This document shows, in pieces, positions 36,065 to 48,618 of a stretch of DNA of 64,000 nt. A program made the position numbers and the translations under genes. The stretch is from contig BLAL01000018.1 in the NCBI GenBank assembly GCA_015698045.1, forward strand, positions 1,116,001 to 1,180,000. Reading direction: 5' to 3'. Under the pieces are notes generated by a model. The model was not told where the DNA came from, searched no databases, and saw only the letters and a list, made by a program, of their open reading frames with translations. Positions within the stretch are counted from its first letter, which is position 1, and each line of letters opens with the position of its first letter. This DNA is from Rhizophagus clarus (taxonomy: Eukaryota; Glomeromycota; Glomeromycetes; Glomerales; Glomeraceae).

Positions 36065-37810
36065 CTAATCAAGTTTGTACTTATCATACCCTTTACCAAT
36101 ACCACGATAATTATAGGAATGTATTAGATTAAGAATATATTCAACGTGATTTCTATAATATAAAATACAATAATAGAGCTCATCTATATCATTATCTGTC
36201 ACCGGAGTTAAATCACCATCGGGTAAATGTATCCACTCTCGTAAATCCTTAGTATATTATCATCAGCAGAAGAAATAAACGAACGAATTTTTTTCTACAT
36301 CTTTTCCTGTTCAACAAACTCATTTAGGATGACTGCAAAAAAATTAAAGATTTTTGTATAGCATGTGATGGCTTCAAAAGAAAAAGGAATTACACATTAA
36401 GCTAGTTCAACAGCTAAATACTTCTTTTCTCAGCAAGGGAATAGCAAATAATATAATCCGATCACCAACAGTTTAAATGCTATATGTTCTTCATATTCAA
36501 TTGGGCAATGCAATCTAACTTGTCAGTAGTATTCTACACAGACTACAAACAGCGATCATGAGTAATTTTTTTGCATCATCAACCGGTTCAATAGATTTAT
36601 AAGGTGGCCTGATACTTCGATCTTTAACAATTCACTCACGTCTGATAATCTTAAAACAAGTAAATCTGTTTTGCGGCATTCAATATCGCTCGTAAATAAT
36701 TCATTAACTTCTTTAATCTACTTAACGTCCCTTTCAATCTATTCATACTTTACATCAGGAAAAGCATTTTGGAAAGCACCGAGAATCGGCGAAAGACATT
36801 CGACAATGTACGACCTTTCTTCCATATCCCTATCTAGGACCTTTGGTGTCAGATACTTGAACATTGCAACAAAGGCAAGCAGTGCATGTCTCATGAAAAA
36901 GAGAAACCTAGCTTCCTAAGATGTTTCATTATCTTTTTCAGTTACTGTTTCATCTATTATTTTTGAAAATAATCCGAGTGGAGAATTACTTCTAGTTTTT
37001 TAAGTATAGATTCCTCTAAAACTAATTTATTTCGACTCTGAAGAATTCTTTCGATTTCCTCAAATAATTTTTTTTCTATAGTTCGTTTAACCAGATGTAT
37101 TGTTGGATTAAAGGCACAAATAATATACGTGGAAAATTGATTAAATGTTGTGCTTATAATAATGGACCTGTTGGGCGTTGAGATCAAAGTGACTGTTGGT
37201 ATTGGTATTGCATACTTTCACTCCAATTATTCTCTTCACGGACATATTGTTTTGATATCGGGTTATTTTTATTCTTGATGAATTCAAAATAATATAAAAT
37301 AAGATAGATTATGAGTATATAAAACATAAAACAAAAAAAATAATTCCAACCACTTACCCTTTTAGATTCTTCTATATAATCATCCGATGAATCCGCCTCC
37401 GATGAGCTTTCAGCATAGGAAAATTTCTCCCCTTTCCTAAGTATCACTTCGGTTGAAGATTCTCCTTCCTAAATAAAAAAAATGGTATACTCGTGGTTAG
37501 AAGACACTTTTTTTTTTGATTGCATAGTTTTTGGAGACCTACTTCTTCATATTATCTTTTTTTTGTCAATACACTTTCGCGCCTTTTTCCCACTTCATTA
37601 ATATGGTTCAATGTACGTTCGACAGTGAACGCATACTAAGATATACCAGAAAATTAATTATGAGTCAAAAGCCGAAAATTGAGAATCAGTACAGTACATA
37701 CATCTAGTTCTGCAAGAACGTTTTCCCATTGTTTAGTATTCTGATATATATATTATACCTTCTTCGCGTCTTCCCAAAATTATATTACTTCTTTTGTATT
37801 TGCCTCATCC
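36065..37810 (-). pseudogene. Pseudogene of a multicopy uncharacterised fungal family
   Basis: Minus-strand coding text runs from about 37810 to a TAG at 36065. N-terminal pieces (NTKQWENVLAELD, YAFTVERTLNHINEVGKRRE) are joined by GT–AG introns. Then come EVILRKGEKFSYAESSSEAD, the core RHALLAFVAMFKYLTPKVLD with ERSYIVECLSPILGAFQNAF and TDLLVLRLSDVSELLKIEVSG, then KKYLAVELA, IFNFFAVILNEFVEQEKM and a C-terminal DLREWIHLPDGDLTPVTDND block ending GKGYDKYKLD. I recognise this as a large uncharacterised family of Glomeromycotina and other fungi. In-frame stops interrupt it (near 36915, 36750 and 36720 among others), so it is dead. Function of the family is unknown to me. Confidence 0.65.
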
Positions 37811-38081
37811 TTTTTATGGGAAAAAAAATGTTAGCAATTGTTCTAACAACATTGTTCTAATAATTGAAGTGACTCAGGAAGATACATCGAACACGATGAC
37901 TCAGAGCCGAACAGTTCATATCAAACGCGATGGATCTATTCAAACATTGAAGCGCGTAGATGTGGCTGCAGGCGCTAGCATCAGAACACGATGGATCATC
38001 AATAACTCAGAGACGAACTTTCAAATCATTGAGTTACCGTTGATGCAGTGCCTACTAAAATAATAAAAAATTTTATTATTG

Positions 38082-38216
38082 TCACTCAACTTCGAAGGTG
38101 TCCAGAGCAGAAGATGCCATAGGTTGTTCGTTTAATCCAGTTTCTACTATCTTACGTAAGGTCATAACATACGTAGAGTGTATCCGCTGTCCAAGTATCT
38201 TCCTTCTGTCTAAACT
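38082..38216 (-). pseudogene. Short coding relic, family unknown
   Basis: A 44-codon minus-strand frame, SLDRRKILGQRIHSTYVMTL then RKIVETGLNEQPMASSALDT and a stop, has protein-like composition and follows a stop codon upstream. No start or splice context is secure. It is probably a fragment of a repeated gene. Confidence 0.25.
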
Positions 38217-38543
38217 TCAAGTTTAAAAGTGATCATTCCGATGACTCTGAAAATTTCATTTTTTCGAGAAACAGAGAAATTTATTAAGTAAAAACCAAAA
38301 TAGCTTTTGAGAAAACTTGCGAAAGTTTGAAGGTATATATACACTCGTAAAAACCTTTCTGGCATCGTGACTAATAATAAAATGCTCAGTGGCTTGTTGC
38401 GACGTTATAAGACTTCGAATTTTATCAGTAAAAAATTTATGCGAAAGAAATGAAAAGAAATGATTAATAAAAAAAAAATAAAAAAATTCCATGAGTATTA
38501 AATATATGTCGTAATACATGTGTGACAGTGTAAGGTTACGGAG

Positions 38544-38848
38544 TTACAGACAGATTAGAACATAAGCCATAACCATAACTATATTATCATTTCCATTATC
38601 AAGCATAAGAGCTGGAATACGAAAGTTTGATGAAAACAATATATGTATATTTTCATTATTATCATTATCGTCATCATCAATTTTGGGGTATGCAAAAAAA
38701 TTTCTTATATCATCATCCTCCTCCTCCTCTTCTTCCTGTTCTATATTATCATCATCCTCCTTCTCTTCTTTTTGTTCTATATTATCATCATCTTCTTTAT
38801 TTTCTTTTTCCTGATCTATACTATTATTATCATCCTCATCTACTTCTT
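38544..38848 (-). other. Acidic low-complexity frame
   Basis: A minus-strand open frame encodes repeats such as EDDDNIEQKEEKEDDDNIEQ, from a GAT/GAA-rich microsatellite. Its upstream end lies inside the MITE that begins at 38849, so the open frame to 38984 is partly transposon. Whether the acidic part belonged to a gene interrupted by the insertion cannot be decided. Confidence 0.3.
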
Positions 38849-39498
38849 CCCTATAAAAAATAAATGTCTGGAAAATGTTATCAAAAATGTCTGGAAAATG
38901 TCCAGAATAAATCTGATGTGTCTGGAAAATGTCCACTTTTTTGATACATGTCTGACACACTTCTGATACTTGAAATTTTGACATGTCCTAACTTTGTCCA
39001 GAATTCATCCAGTATTTGTTCGGTATAAAGTTTTGGACAAATTCCAGACAGTTAAACCTGGACAAATTCTGGACATAGCAAAAAAACCAGATAGACAAAT
39101 TCCGGACATGAAAAAGTTCAGGACAAATTCTGGATACTATTTCCAAAAAAGGATAAATTAATTTTGTAAAAAAATGCAAAAAGCACAAAACTGACATTCA
39201 AAATCTTTTCTGTCGTACTAATTAAAATTGCAGAGCAGGCAAAAATACTATATATCTATGATATAAAAATTCTGGGTTAAGGAATAATGATGATCATCTA
39301 TCCATTGATCATCTTTTGTGGCAAAATTTTACAAAAATACATTTCTGGGCAATTTCAGGACAAATTCCTAATATCCTGGAAATGCAGTGTTTTCGGAACA
39401 GTTTCTGGACACACAGTGTCCAGAATTTCTGGACAATTATTTAGACAATTTTTCTGGACATTTTCTGGACATTATCCGGACACATATTTTTTATAGGG
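38849..39498. mobile_element. MITE with GGACA-rich interior (650 bp)
   Basis: The left end is CCCTATAAAAAATAAATGTC and the right end read inward is CCCTATAAAAAATATGTGTC. Both flanks are CTT (38846-38848 and 39499-39501), a 3-bp target duplication. The interior is packed with TCTGGACA/TGTCCAGA words in both orientations (GGACAAATTC and TCTGGACATT recur many times), resembling transposase-binding subterminal repeats extended across the whole element. No ORF of its own. Superfamily uncertain: PIF/Harbinger or CACTA by target size. Confidence 0.75.
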
Positions 39499-39698
39499 CT
39501 TGAAAAATATAATCCTGATCTATATAACCATAACTGGTCAAATTCCATATTACAAATTAACAAGATGAATATAAGTTTAAAGAGCGTAAATTAAATAAAT
39601 ATAATACTAACAACACTAACAATAGTAAGGGTATCAATATTATCGGAATTTTAATAAAAATAAAGTATTACCAGTTACATGATTTTACATGAATTTAT

Positions 39699-40717
39699 CT
39701 AGTTTTCATTTTCACCTTCTGAATCTTTATTATCGATGACAAGCCAACAAATAACTGGTGAAATAACAAGTTCATTAGAATTTTCCAGAGTTTTTTGTTG
39801 TGTTCCTAAAAATCCTGAGACAAACTTTAACGAAAATCCAGTATCAGTTGTAAATGGAACTTCAACTCTCCCATTAGGAATATCATTCGGTTCAATCGAA
39901 TTATTTTCAAGAATTTTCCCATCATTTCTATAAGGAAAAAATGCCGTCATCCATCCATTAATTGCAAAATCACCACCTGAACCAAAATAATTTAAAGAAA
40001 TTATTTTCGTCCAAAATTCCTCATCAATTTCACCTTTATAAGTTTCTATTAATTTCCAAATAACAGGATCTAATTTATCCAACCAAAAATCCATATCTAA
40101 ATTTAATTGACGTAATTTATTAACTTTTTCTTGTAAATTTACCCAATCTTCTAAAGTACCTTCAAGAGTAATTTTAGGAATTCCACATAAAAAGTACATT
40201 TTATAACTAAAATAAGCTTTAACAGTATATACGACTAGCGGTAAGAGAATTATTGGTTGTTGTAAAAACTTCTCTACAGCTTCATCAGTTGCTAAAACTA
40301 ATCTATTTACCGCTTCAGGCTAATTTCCTTTAATATGAGAATTTTCATGATGCAAAATATCATTGACAAAAATACTTATTTCTTTTTTACCTTCATGTTT
40401 AACAAAACGATATCGGAATTTTTCTGAATTATAATTAATATGTTGACTAATGCCTTGCGCGATAGTTAACCAAATATCATCAGGTGTCAAGCGTAAATGT
40501 TGATGCTTATTATAAGCATGAAAAATTGCAGCAGCCAATCCATGAGAAACAGTTGTACTTTTAATCACTGACTGTTCATTTGAGGAAAGGTCATCGTAAT
40601 CAATTGAGACTGTATGAACAGTTGTATCATGGCAAATTTGTGAAATTTGGTCTTTAATTAAAACATGTTCAAGTTTTTCTCAAGTTTGACTTTTTTTGTG
40701 AGAATTTGTGTGCTCAT
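39699..40717 (-). pseudogene. DUF4419 gene with one stop and one frameshift
   Basis: From an ATG at 40717 (MSTQILTKKVKLEK) the frame shifts by one near 40672 and continues as KLEHVLIKDQISQICHD, SHGLAAAIFHAYNKHQHLRL, TPDDIWLTIAQGISQHIN and IFVNDILHHENSHIKGN. An in-frame TAG at 40320-40322, probably replacing a Trp codon, is followed by EAVNRLVLATDEAVEKFL, YFLCGIPKITLEGTLEDWVN, FWTKIISLNYFGSGGDFAIN and GWMTAFFPY to a normal end at 39699. These are the conserved blocks of DUF4419 proteins, of unknown function and numerous in Glomeromycotina. About ten residues also seem deleted after PIILLPL. Only two clear lesions in about 340 codons imply recent loss. Confidence 0.8.
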
Positions 40718-42299
40718 TTTTCTTTGCGTTAGTGAAAGGAAAATTTCATTATGTTGGTTAGTTAACTAATTTTAACCGGTTAATACATCGACCTTTTTTA
40801 AGTAATAAATTTTTTTTTAGCTTACGAAAGTTACTGAATCGGACTTTGATTGTCTCAACTAAATTAAAGAATTTTTTTTCATGCATTTGATAATAAACAT
40901 TTCTTTTGTTCAATAAATAAATAATCATTAATTAATGAAAAACATATTATGATTTAATCTAAGTTTTGATTATTCAGGCGATCGATAGTCATCAAGTAGC
41001 AAGTAGAAACCATGATGATTATTCCATTTTTTCCACCAAAATGAAAAAATTTTTTCCTAACCATGTTTTTAACTTTTTTTTTTTTAACAATATTTTTTCT
41101 TTATTTTATTTTTTCCTAACCGTACTTATAAATTTAATCACATTTAGTGTTTTTTTTTTTTTTTTAAAAAAAAATAAATAAAAAAGGACTTTTATTAAAC
41201 TTTATTTAAATATAAATGAGATTTTTGATTGTTAAACAATCACAATTAAATTATTATTAATAAATAATTCATTAACTTCGATTATTTATAAATTCTGATT
41301 TAAATTATTTTCGAAATTTCTTTTTTTTTTTAAAATAATTATTTTAGATTTCTTTTTTTTTTAAATAATTGTTTCTAAATTTCTTATTTTCTAAGAGTAA
41401 TTTCTTATTATTAATAGTATTTTCTAAATTTATAAATGTTTTTTTAAGAGTAATTTTCTAAATATTATATTTTGTCCATAAATTTTTTTTAAACATAAAA
41501 CTAAACTAATAAAAACTTTAAAGAAACTATTTTATGATCTCTATCTTTCCACCTCCTAATTCCCATTTAACGGTCATTTCTCCATTGGTTTATAAACTAA
41601 TATTTTTTTTTCTCTTCAAAGTTTTTCATTTAATATCTGCCCTATTTCTTTTCAAATGCTTCTTCTTCTTCATTTACAAGAAAATATGTTTGTAACTTGT
41701 TTTGTTATTTTTTGACAAACAATATTTGATTTGATTTACTGAAATTAGTCAGAATAATGTATAATATGATTTTCAAAATATTAGCGAATGGATCTTCGCT
41801 TGTTCCATTTTATGGTGATTCTTGGGTAATTTTCATTCTTGAGTCATTACTGTAACTCTTTATAACCTTTCATTGATATGATTTTTTTAAGGAATATTAT
41901 TAAACATTATTCCTTAAATTCAACTTCTGATTATAATCTGTCTTTGGTTTTATGTTCTCCATAGTTATATAGTAAAATATTTGATTTTATAGGGCTGAGA
42001 GTTTCTTGAAATAATCATTTCTGAAACTGGTTGTATCATGTTAAAGAAAATGTATTCAATTAAATAAACAGTGTCTAAATAGAAAAGGTATCAATTAGAA
42101 AAAATTGTCTTTAAATAACAAAAAATAGCTAAAAATCGAGTTGTTATATACCTTTGATTATTGTGAATATAGAAAATGACATGACCGTTAAATTTATTTC
42201 TCATTTGCTGATCATTAATAAAGTTTAAATCCACCATATGTTGATAATTAAACAAATCCACCCATTTGATATAAAAAGCAAAGTATAAAAAAAAATAGT
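40718..42299. other. Intergenic T/A-rich stretch
   Basis: Dense T tracts at 40990-41520. No exon recognised; frames here are phenylalanine-rich low complexity. Confidence 0.5.
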
Positions 42300-43085
42300 G
42301 TACCAAATAAAGTTATTAAGGTAAAAATGGTACAAAGGAATGATAAGGAAATTATAAAAAAAGTAGTTCAGAGCCGGATTGGTTAAAACCGCATGGGATG
42401 AACTATCGTTTAAAGATTAACGAGCGAACTATTGGGATATTAACAAGGGTAAGGGTTTGATAATTCATATAAGGTATATAAAAAAATTAATACAAAAAAT
42501 AAAAGTTTATAAATGTGAAAAAAAAAGAGTAGAAAAGGATTTGTTATTAGAAGAGAGGGGGGAAAGAAAAGAGTAATATGAAAAACAAAAATAATCAATA
42601 AAGAAATGTACCAAATAAATAAAGTTATTAAGGTAAGAATGGTACAAAGGAACAATAAGGAAACAATAAAAAAAAGTAGTTCAGAGCCAAATTGGTTAAA
42701 ACCACATTGGATGAACTATCATTTAAAGATTAATGATTGAACTATTGGGATATTAACAAGGGTAAGGATTTGATAATTTGGATAGGTGTTATAAAAAAAT
42801 TAATACAAAAAAATTAAAAGTTTACGAAATGTGAAAAAAAGAGTAGAAAAAATTTAATTGGTATAAGAAGAGAGGGGGAGAATAATAAGAAAATAAAAGT
42901 AATCAATAAAAGAACTAAATGTACCAAATAAGTTATTAAGGTAAGAGTGGTACAAAGGAACAATAAGGAAATAATAAAAAAGTAGTTCAGAGCCCAGTTG
43001 ATTAAAACTACATGGGATGAACTGTCATTTAAAGATTAATGACTGAACTATTGGGGTATAAAAAAAGGATAGGGATTTAGTGTAT
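42300..43085. repeat. Tandem repeat, about 310-bp unit, 2.5 copies
   Basis: Units start with GTACCAAATA at 42300, 42608 and 42921 (spacing 308 and 313). Each contains GTTATTAAGGTAA, GGTACAAAGGAA, TAGTTCAGAGCC, GATGAACTATC, GAACTATTGG and, in the first two, an AGAAGAGAGGGGG block. The third copy decays after about 43085 but faint purine-rich similarity continues to about 43300. TAGTTCA..TGAACTA inside each unit is a small inverted repeat. No ORF is conserved between units. Confidence 0.9.
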
Positions 43086-43930
43086 AAACTATAAATATTA
43101 AATTTATGTATATGAAAAAGTAAAATGGTCTATAATATATATGCATAATTAAATCAAAAGTAGTAAGCAGAAAAACAGGAAGAAATTGAAGTAAAAGAAT
43201 AGGAATAGATTTTAATAAAAATAATGATGAAATTACGATTATGTGAGAAAAGAAATAAAATAATATAAAAAGAGAAATAAAAGTAAAGAAAAAAGTTAAG
43301 AAGAAAGAAAATAAAAGATGGAAATCACTATTCATAGTTGAATTAGAAAAGCACTTATTGAGAGGAACTTCAAATAAAGGTGAATGTACGAAATTGGGGC
43401 AAAGATCAAAAGACATTTTAAAAGAATTCAGAAATATTTGTAAAAGAAATAAGAAATTTAAAGACAAAATAAAAGAAAAATACATATATTTATATAATTT
43501 TGAAATCAGGTAATTACATTATAATTTACAATAATTTGTTATTACACATATTTTACTGAATATGAGTCATTCATGCTCTTGTTAGTAAAAATCAGTCAAA
43601 TAATAAATTATTATACACATATTTACTTTGTATGAGTCATTCATATTCCAAATCAGTTAGATAATAAATTTGTATATTGACTCATAATCTGTGATTATAT
43701 ATTCTATATGTTTGTAATTTTTAACTGATGATGATAATCTTTTTTGAATAATAGAGAAAATCATAAAACTCAGCAATAATCTCAGTGACAGTATTTACTG
43801 AAGCCTATCAGGATTGATATGATTTGATATGACAATTTAATAGGAAATCCAGGAATTTGATCAGGATCAATTAATTTATCAAGGGTAATATATAGTTTAT
43901 GATTTGATTTTATATTTTTATATTCCACAC

Positions 43931-43975
43931 AAATTTAACACAAATTCAACACAAATTCAACACAAATTCAACACA
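43931..43975. repeat. AACACAAATTC short tandem repeat
   Basis: About four copies of an 11-12-base AACACAAATTC unit in a row. Confidence 0.85.
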
Positions 43976-44459
43976 AATAACAAGATTTGGCCAGAATTAA
44001 CAAATTTTTACCAAAATTATCAACACAAATTGAACACATGTAAAAGTTTTGTGCTTTAACCATTCGCAAATTATGCCAATTAATTCTCAATTGAAATTGA
44101 ATTAAATGCGAATTAATATTTAATTATGCATAAACGTAACACAAGTTTCATTGTTATTGTTTATGAAAAAAATTTTCTCATTTCCATTGTTCGTGATAAT
44201 TATATAGATATTTCCACTGTTCAACAACATTAGAACTATAGATATTTCATGAGCATATTTTATTATTTAGATCATATTTTAACAATATTGATATATTTTT
44301 CAGAAAAAATTTTGTCGATTAATTGATGTAACTCTTATGATATAATGAGAAAAATATAAACGAATTTTTTGTTTCCTTTATTTTATTTATTTATTATTTA
44401 CTTTCATTTATTAATATTTTATTTTTTTTCGCCGTCATCCTATTTTTTTTTTTTTTTGT

Positions 44460-44725
44460 TATTTTCGTTTATTTTTTTTTATTTATTTTCAGTTTATTTA
44501 TTTTATTGATTTCGTTCTATTTATTTATTGCTCTCTTCCTACTTATTTTATTGCTTTCGTTCTATTTATTTTATTGCTTTCGCTTTATTTATTGGTTTGT
44601 TTTATTTATTACTCTTATTTTATTGTTCTATTGCTTTTCTCGGTTTATTTATTTTATTTATTTTCTGTTTTATTTGTTATATTGATTATGTTTTTTATTT
44701 TTATTTCTATTTTTTTATTTTTTAA
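44460..44725. repeat. Degenerate TTTATTTTATTG repeat
   Basis: A T-rich tandem array built from TTTATTTATTTTATTG and CTTTCGTTCTA words. The 65-codon frame over it is a by-product of the repeat. Confidence 0.6.
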
Positions 44726-44859
44726 TCTATAACAATTATATTATTAGAAAAGATCTCAATGAATGAATAGGAAAAGAAGATTACGAACAGATAGGACGAG
44801 TTGATAGGATTACAAGCGGAAAGGACGAATGGATAGAAAAATATTATGAACGGCGAAGG

Positions 44860-45060
44860 ACATCATAATGTCGCTCCTGAGGTGTATGCTTAATCCTGAG
44901 GCAGGTAGATGGGTTATGGTGTACAACCACTCTGTCTAGATGACCGTTCTCGTTATGACTTGAGGTGAATAAGCCGGCTGACTTAGGCTTAGTATTTTGT
45001 AGGATATCGGCCCTTTGTTAAACGTCAAACTCTTAAAGATCATAATTATTGGTTAGTTTT
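44860..45060 (-). repeat. Reversed diverged copy of the 14.5-16.3 kb repeat
   Basis: CTGAGGTGTATGC, GGGTTATGGTGTAC and the following bases match the reverse complement of 15860-15900 (GGCATACACCTCAAG, GTACACCATAACCCAAC). This shows the duplicated unit at 14.5-16.3 kb is a dispersed repeat family and that the unit-2 version with the extra 35 bases is the ancestral form. Confidence 0.6.
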
Positions 45061-46296
45061 AAGCTCTCGAAGGAAAGTCTCATATGTTAATTATGATGAG
45101 AGTAGTCGAGTAAGGAAACTGCATCCTTTTTTTTGAATTACTTTTTTTAATTTTTAAAATCGATTTTTCATTAGAAAATGGTCAATATAATAAAGAATTC
45201 TTCTTGGCTCACAACTATCCATCTATCAAGGTAAATAATTTATTAGATTTTTCCAATAATCATCATTAATATGAATAGCTTTAATATTAATAATTGTAAA
45301 CGATGTATTAATTTAGTTTGCCATAAAATCTATAATTTTATGTCAAGGAGAATATCTTGAAAAATTACATCAAATAAAAATATACACGTTGGATGAGACT
45401 TCCCAATCACAAAGGACCAAAGAATTAACAATTGAAGTACGGTCTGTGGTACAGCAGGTTCAGTCTTTTATTAATAAATGGATTAGGGAAAAAAATTTTT
45501 TTAACTAAAATAGTCGGTTAATCAGCAGTTACTGGATATCCGTCAAATTATTTACCGATCTAAACTTATTTATTTATATATAAAAATCTAATTTACTATA
45601 ATTAATCGGATTCGGTTTTCCTATTAAAATATTGTAATTGTATATTATTATAAAATGCTTTTCTTTTATAAAAATTAAAATAATTATTAATAAGATATCA
45701 AAATATAAATGGTAAAAATATTTTGTATCCTTTGTTGATATTACTGTAATTAGGCCATTTAGAACCTTAAATCTTTTTGGTGGAAAATTACTCGGTCTTT
45801 TAATTTACCGATATGTCATTTTGATGCAAGTTGCAAACATTCTTGATCACGCTTTTAAAACAAATTAGCGTTACGAACCTATATTAGACGATACACTGAC
45901 ATCGCACAATGAATGATTATCATCATTAGTATAGTACTTGCATTGAGATTGTTGTTTTTATTCCAACATGCACCTTTTTTTTTACTCTAACTATAGGCTG
46001 TGATTATAAAGATAAAATTTTACGAAAAACAATAATATTAGAATATCATTTTAAACCGTAAATAGGCATAAAAAATTTTTTAGTTAAATGTTTTTGTTGT
46101 TCAAATAGTTGACTTCTTTAGTAAAGTTCTTAAAATTCGCACAATAATATTGCACAATATAAAAAATATATGTAATTTTGTTTAGAAGAAAGATTGTTAA
46201 AAAATAAACTGAAATTCAAAGAAAAAAGGAAAATGAAAACAAAGGTTTTGATACAAAGTACTGTGTTAACGATCTATGTAGCGCGGTATTATTATA

Positions 46297-46428
46297 AATC
46301 CTTTTCCTGATCTACTCCCATTCCCATTTGTAGGTAATTTGCCTCAATTTATTTGCAGTCTAAAAAGGGATATCAAAGAATTTTACGGGTATAATTACAA
46401 GGAATATGGTGACATATTTGAACGGTGA
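46297..46428 (+). pseudogene. Cytochrome P450 N-terminal fragment
   Basis: A 43-codon frame reads NPFPDLLPFPFVGNLPQFIC then SLKRDIKEFYGYNYKEYGDI. The proline-rich hinge and the KEYGDIFE block are the start of a fungal P450 of the same type as the pseudogene at 21395. It ends in TGA at 46426-46428, and no downstream domains follow; a shifted IVLGQD-like piece may continue briefly. It is a truncated copy. Confidence 0.7.
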
Positions 46429-47100
46429 TGAATGAAGCATAGTTTTAGGACAGGATTGATCAATTTACATTTCTTTGTGTTTAACCATCATAAATATTTC
46501 CGATATCTAAAAGCTAAACTTTGCTAATCTACCGATACATATTATTTCCAAATTAATATTGAATTTTAAAAGCTTTGATATTATTTAATAATTTTACCTC
46601 CAAAAAGTCCGTTCATGAAAGAAAAAAATGAACATTAGTTAATGTTATTATCAAAATTATTAAAAACACCCTCACTTTTCGCACCGGGGTTAATAAGCTT
46701 GTTTAAATCAATATAGTGATATGCATTGAAAAGAAAATTCTAATCAATAAACCATTGCCAGTATAAAGTATACTTTTTTCATTGAAAAGTATTTTTCCTG
46801 TTTATTATGAAAGTCCATTTTTTTTATTTAAGTATCAAAGATTCATATTTGATCATGTCAGTATAATGATCATTATTACTGTATGTAGTACGGTAATTTG
46901 TCTAAATTTATAAACCGTGCTCTGATTTACTATATACCCCAGAAAATCATCTGAAATTTTTTTTTGTTAAAGTTAACTTAGTCATAACAGGGAGTTGTAT
47001 ATGGTTGCATATGAAATTAGAAATAATGATAATAACCGATTATTTAAAATAATGATGATAATTATAAAATGTTAATAAATTTATAATGATACTAATCTTC

Positions 47101-47195
47101 ATAATGGTGTAGTTAGCCGAAAAATAATCAGCCGCAGTGTTGTTTCGAAGCTGGCGCAGGTCATGGAATTCCATGGAATTAAACTACACCATTAT
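47101..47195. mobile_element. 95-bp mini inverted-repeat element
   Basis: ATAATGGTGTAGTT at 47101-47114 is exactly inverted at 47182-47195. The interior is CG-richer than its surroundings and contains the palindrome ATGGAATTCCAT. Flanking duplications are not clear. It could be a tiny MITE or the deletion derivative of one. Confidence 0.5.
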
Positions 47196-48540
47196 CTAAT
47201 CAACGCCAACTAATTTTTTTATTGTACTCATTTATTCTATCATGCATAAATTTTTTTTTAATTAGTATTCAATCATCTGAAAAAAAAGTGTTTTATTAAG
47301 ATTATTTTTGTATAAAAAATACACATGGTTTTTTTTATAGTATTGTATTTTAATTAAATAACATATTTCTAAATTCTTTTAACCAGTATAAAGCATATGA
47401 ACATAAGTAACTATATACTGTTCATATCGATATTGTAAATCGGGATACTTAAAAATCAAATTATTCTCTTAAGTGCAATTTTGATTGACTGAAACGAATG
47501 AACGTAAAATTGACACAGTAATAATAAACCAATAAAGTTTATTTTAAACGATAATAAATAATATTGCTCTTTATTTTATTAAAAACTTATAAATTACATT
47601 ATTATTCTGTCAGTAAAACGTTTGTCGGTAAAATGTATTAAAATGATTGTCAGTAATGTGAACGGGTCCCATACAAAGATGCAAATAGTTTGATTTGTTC
47701 CTAAAAAAGATTAACTATAAAATAATGCAAATGTTAAAAATAATATGATCACAATCCATGAGACGGTTATACGCGCGGCCATAGTTTTCCCATAATTAAT
47801 TCTATTTTTTTTTATAAATTACTTAAAATATCAGATATTAAGCTTAAAAAAAGAGTGTGAAAAGAAAAACAAATGAAATTATACTTTAGATATGAAATTT
47901 AATTGGATTCAATTACGTGAATATAATATTCTATCATACGCAATAATTATTACTATTTATTAATTTTTAACAGCATATTTTATCAAAATAAAGTATTTAG
48001 TTGGGATTCGTAAAAATGTTTCAAATTATAATAATTCACCATAAAAATTATACAGTATGCTATCTCATTATTACGCTGTTGTCTTGAAATAACAGAACAA
48101 ATAGTATCTAACAACTAATAGTAAATTTTTGCAATATATCAACGTAATTAAAAATTTCAAATTGAATATTTTTGTATAGATAGATCAGTTGCGAGTGGTT
48201 CGAAACCAATCTAGGATCAATTCGGCAATTGGTTTTAGATTTAAAATGGGACAAACTGATCCTGGTCTTAAGGAACCTGCCCTTCTATTCCTATTAGGCA
48301 GGATAGTTTGCAGGATACCACATTATTTCATTTATTATTATGTTGTATACGTTGGTACAACAATAATGTGACCATGATGTCAGTGCTAAAAATGGAAATA
48401 AAGATGAACTGAGAAAATACTGCCAAGTTTTTCACTGGGAAATTAACTGGCAATTTCATTCTTCAATTATTTATAATATTAATGGCGCAGGAGTATGACA
48501 TCTGATCAACATTGAGGCACCCTAAATTTGGAATTTAATT

Positions 48541-48618
48541 CCTTTTTTTATCCTCATTGACTAATATAATATAAAGTAACGCAAATAACGCCGATAATGC
48601 AAATAATTTATTTTCGCA
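48541..48618 (+). promoter_or_regulatory. Proximal promoter shared with kinase A
   Basis: TTTTTATCCTCATTGA, TAATATAATATAAAGT and ACGCAAATAACGCC precede the start codon in the same order as upstream of kinase A. It is probably the core promoter carried along with the duplication. Confidence 0.4.

Larger units (their letters stand above)
43086..46296. other. Repeat-rich gene-free stretch
   Basis: Apart from the listed repeats it holds a diverged 70-bp duplication at 43538-43670 (TATGAGTCATTCAT at 43561 and 43631) and long unassigned AT-rich sequence from 45060 to 46296. No exon recognised. Confidence 0.5.
46429..48618. other. Intergenic stretch upstream of kinase B
   Basis: No gene recognised except the mini-element at 47101-47195. 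Sequence from about 47940 matches the upstream region of kinase A. Confidence 0.5.

Noticed and set aside
37794..38063. 89-codon plus-strand frame
   Set aside because: Overlaps the start of the minus-strand pseudogene and repeats GAACACGATG words; no family recognised and no exon context.
38627..38966. Plus-strand frames opposite the acidic repeat
   Set aside because: Low-complexity Tyr/His/Pro or Ile/Leu runs from the same microsatellite and the MITE end.
42300..43085. CRISPR-like array
   Set aside because: Units are 310 bp direct repeats without regular short spacers, in a eukaryotic genome.
44528..44725. 65-codon hydrophobic frame
   Set aside because: Translation of a T-rich tandem repeat, not a membrane protein.
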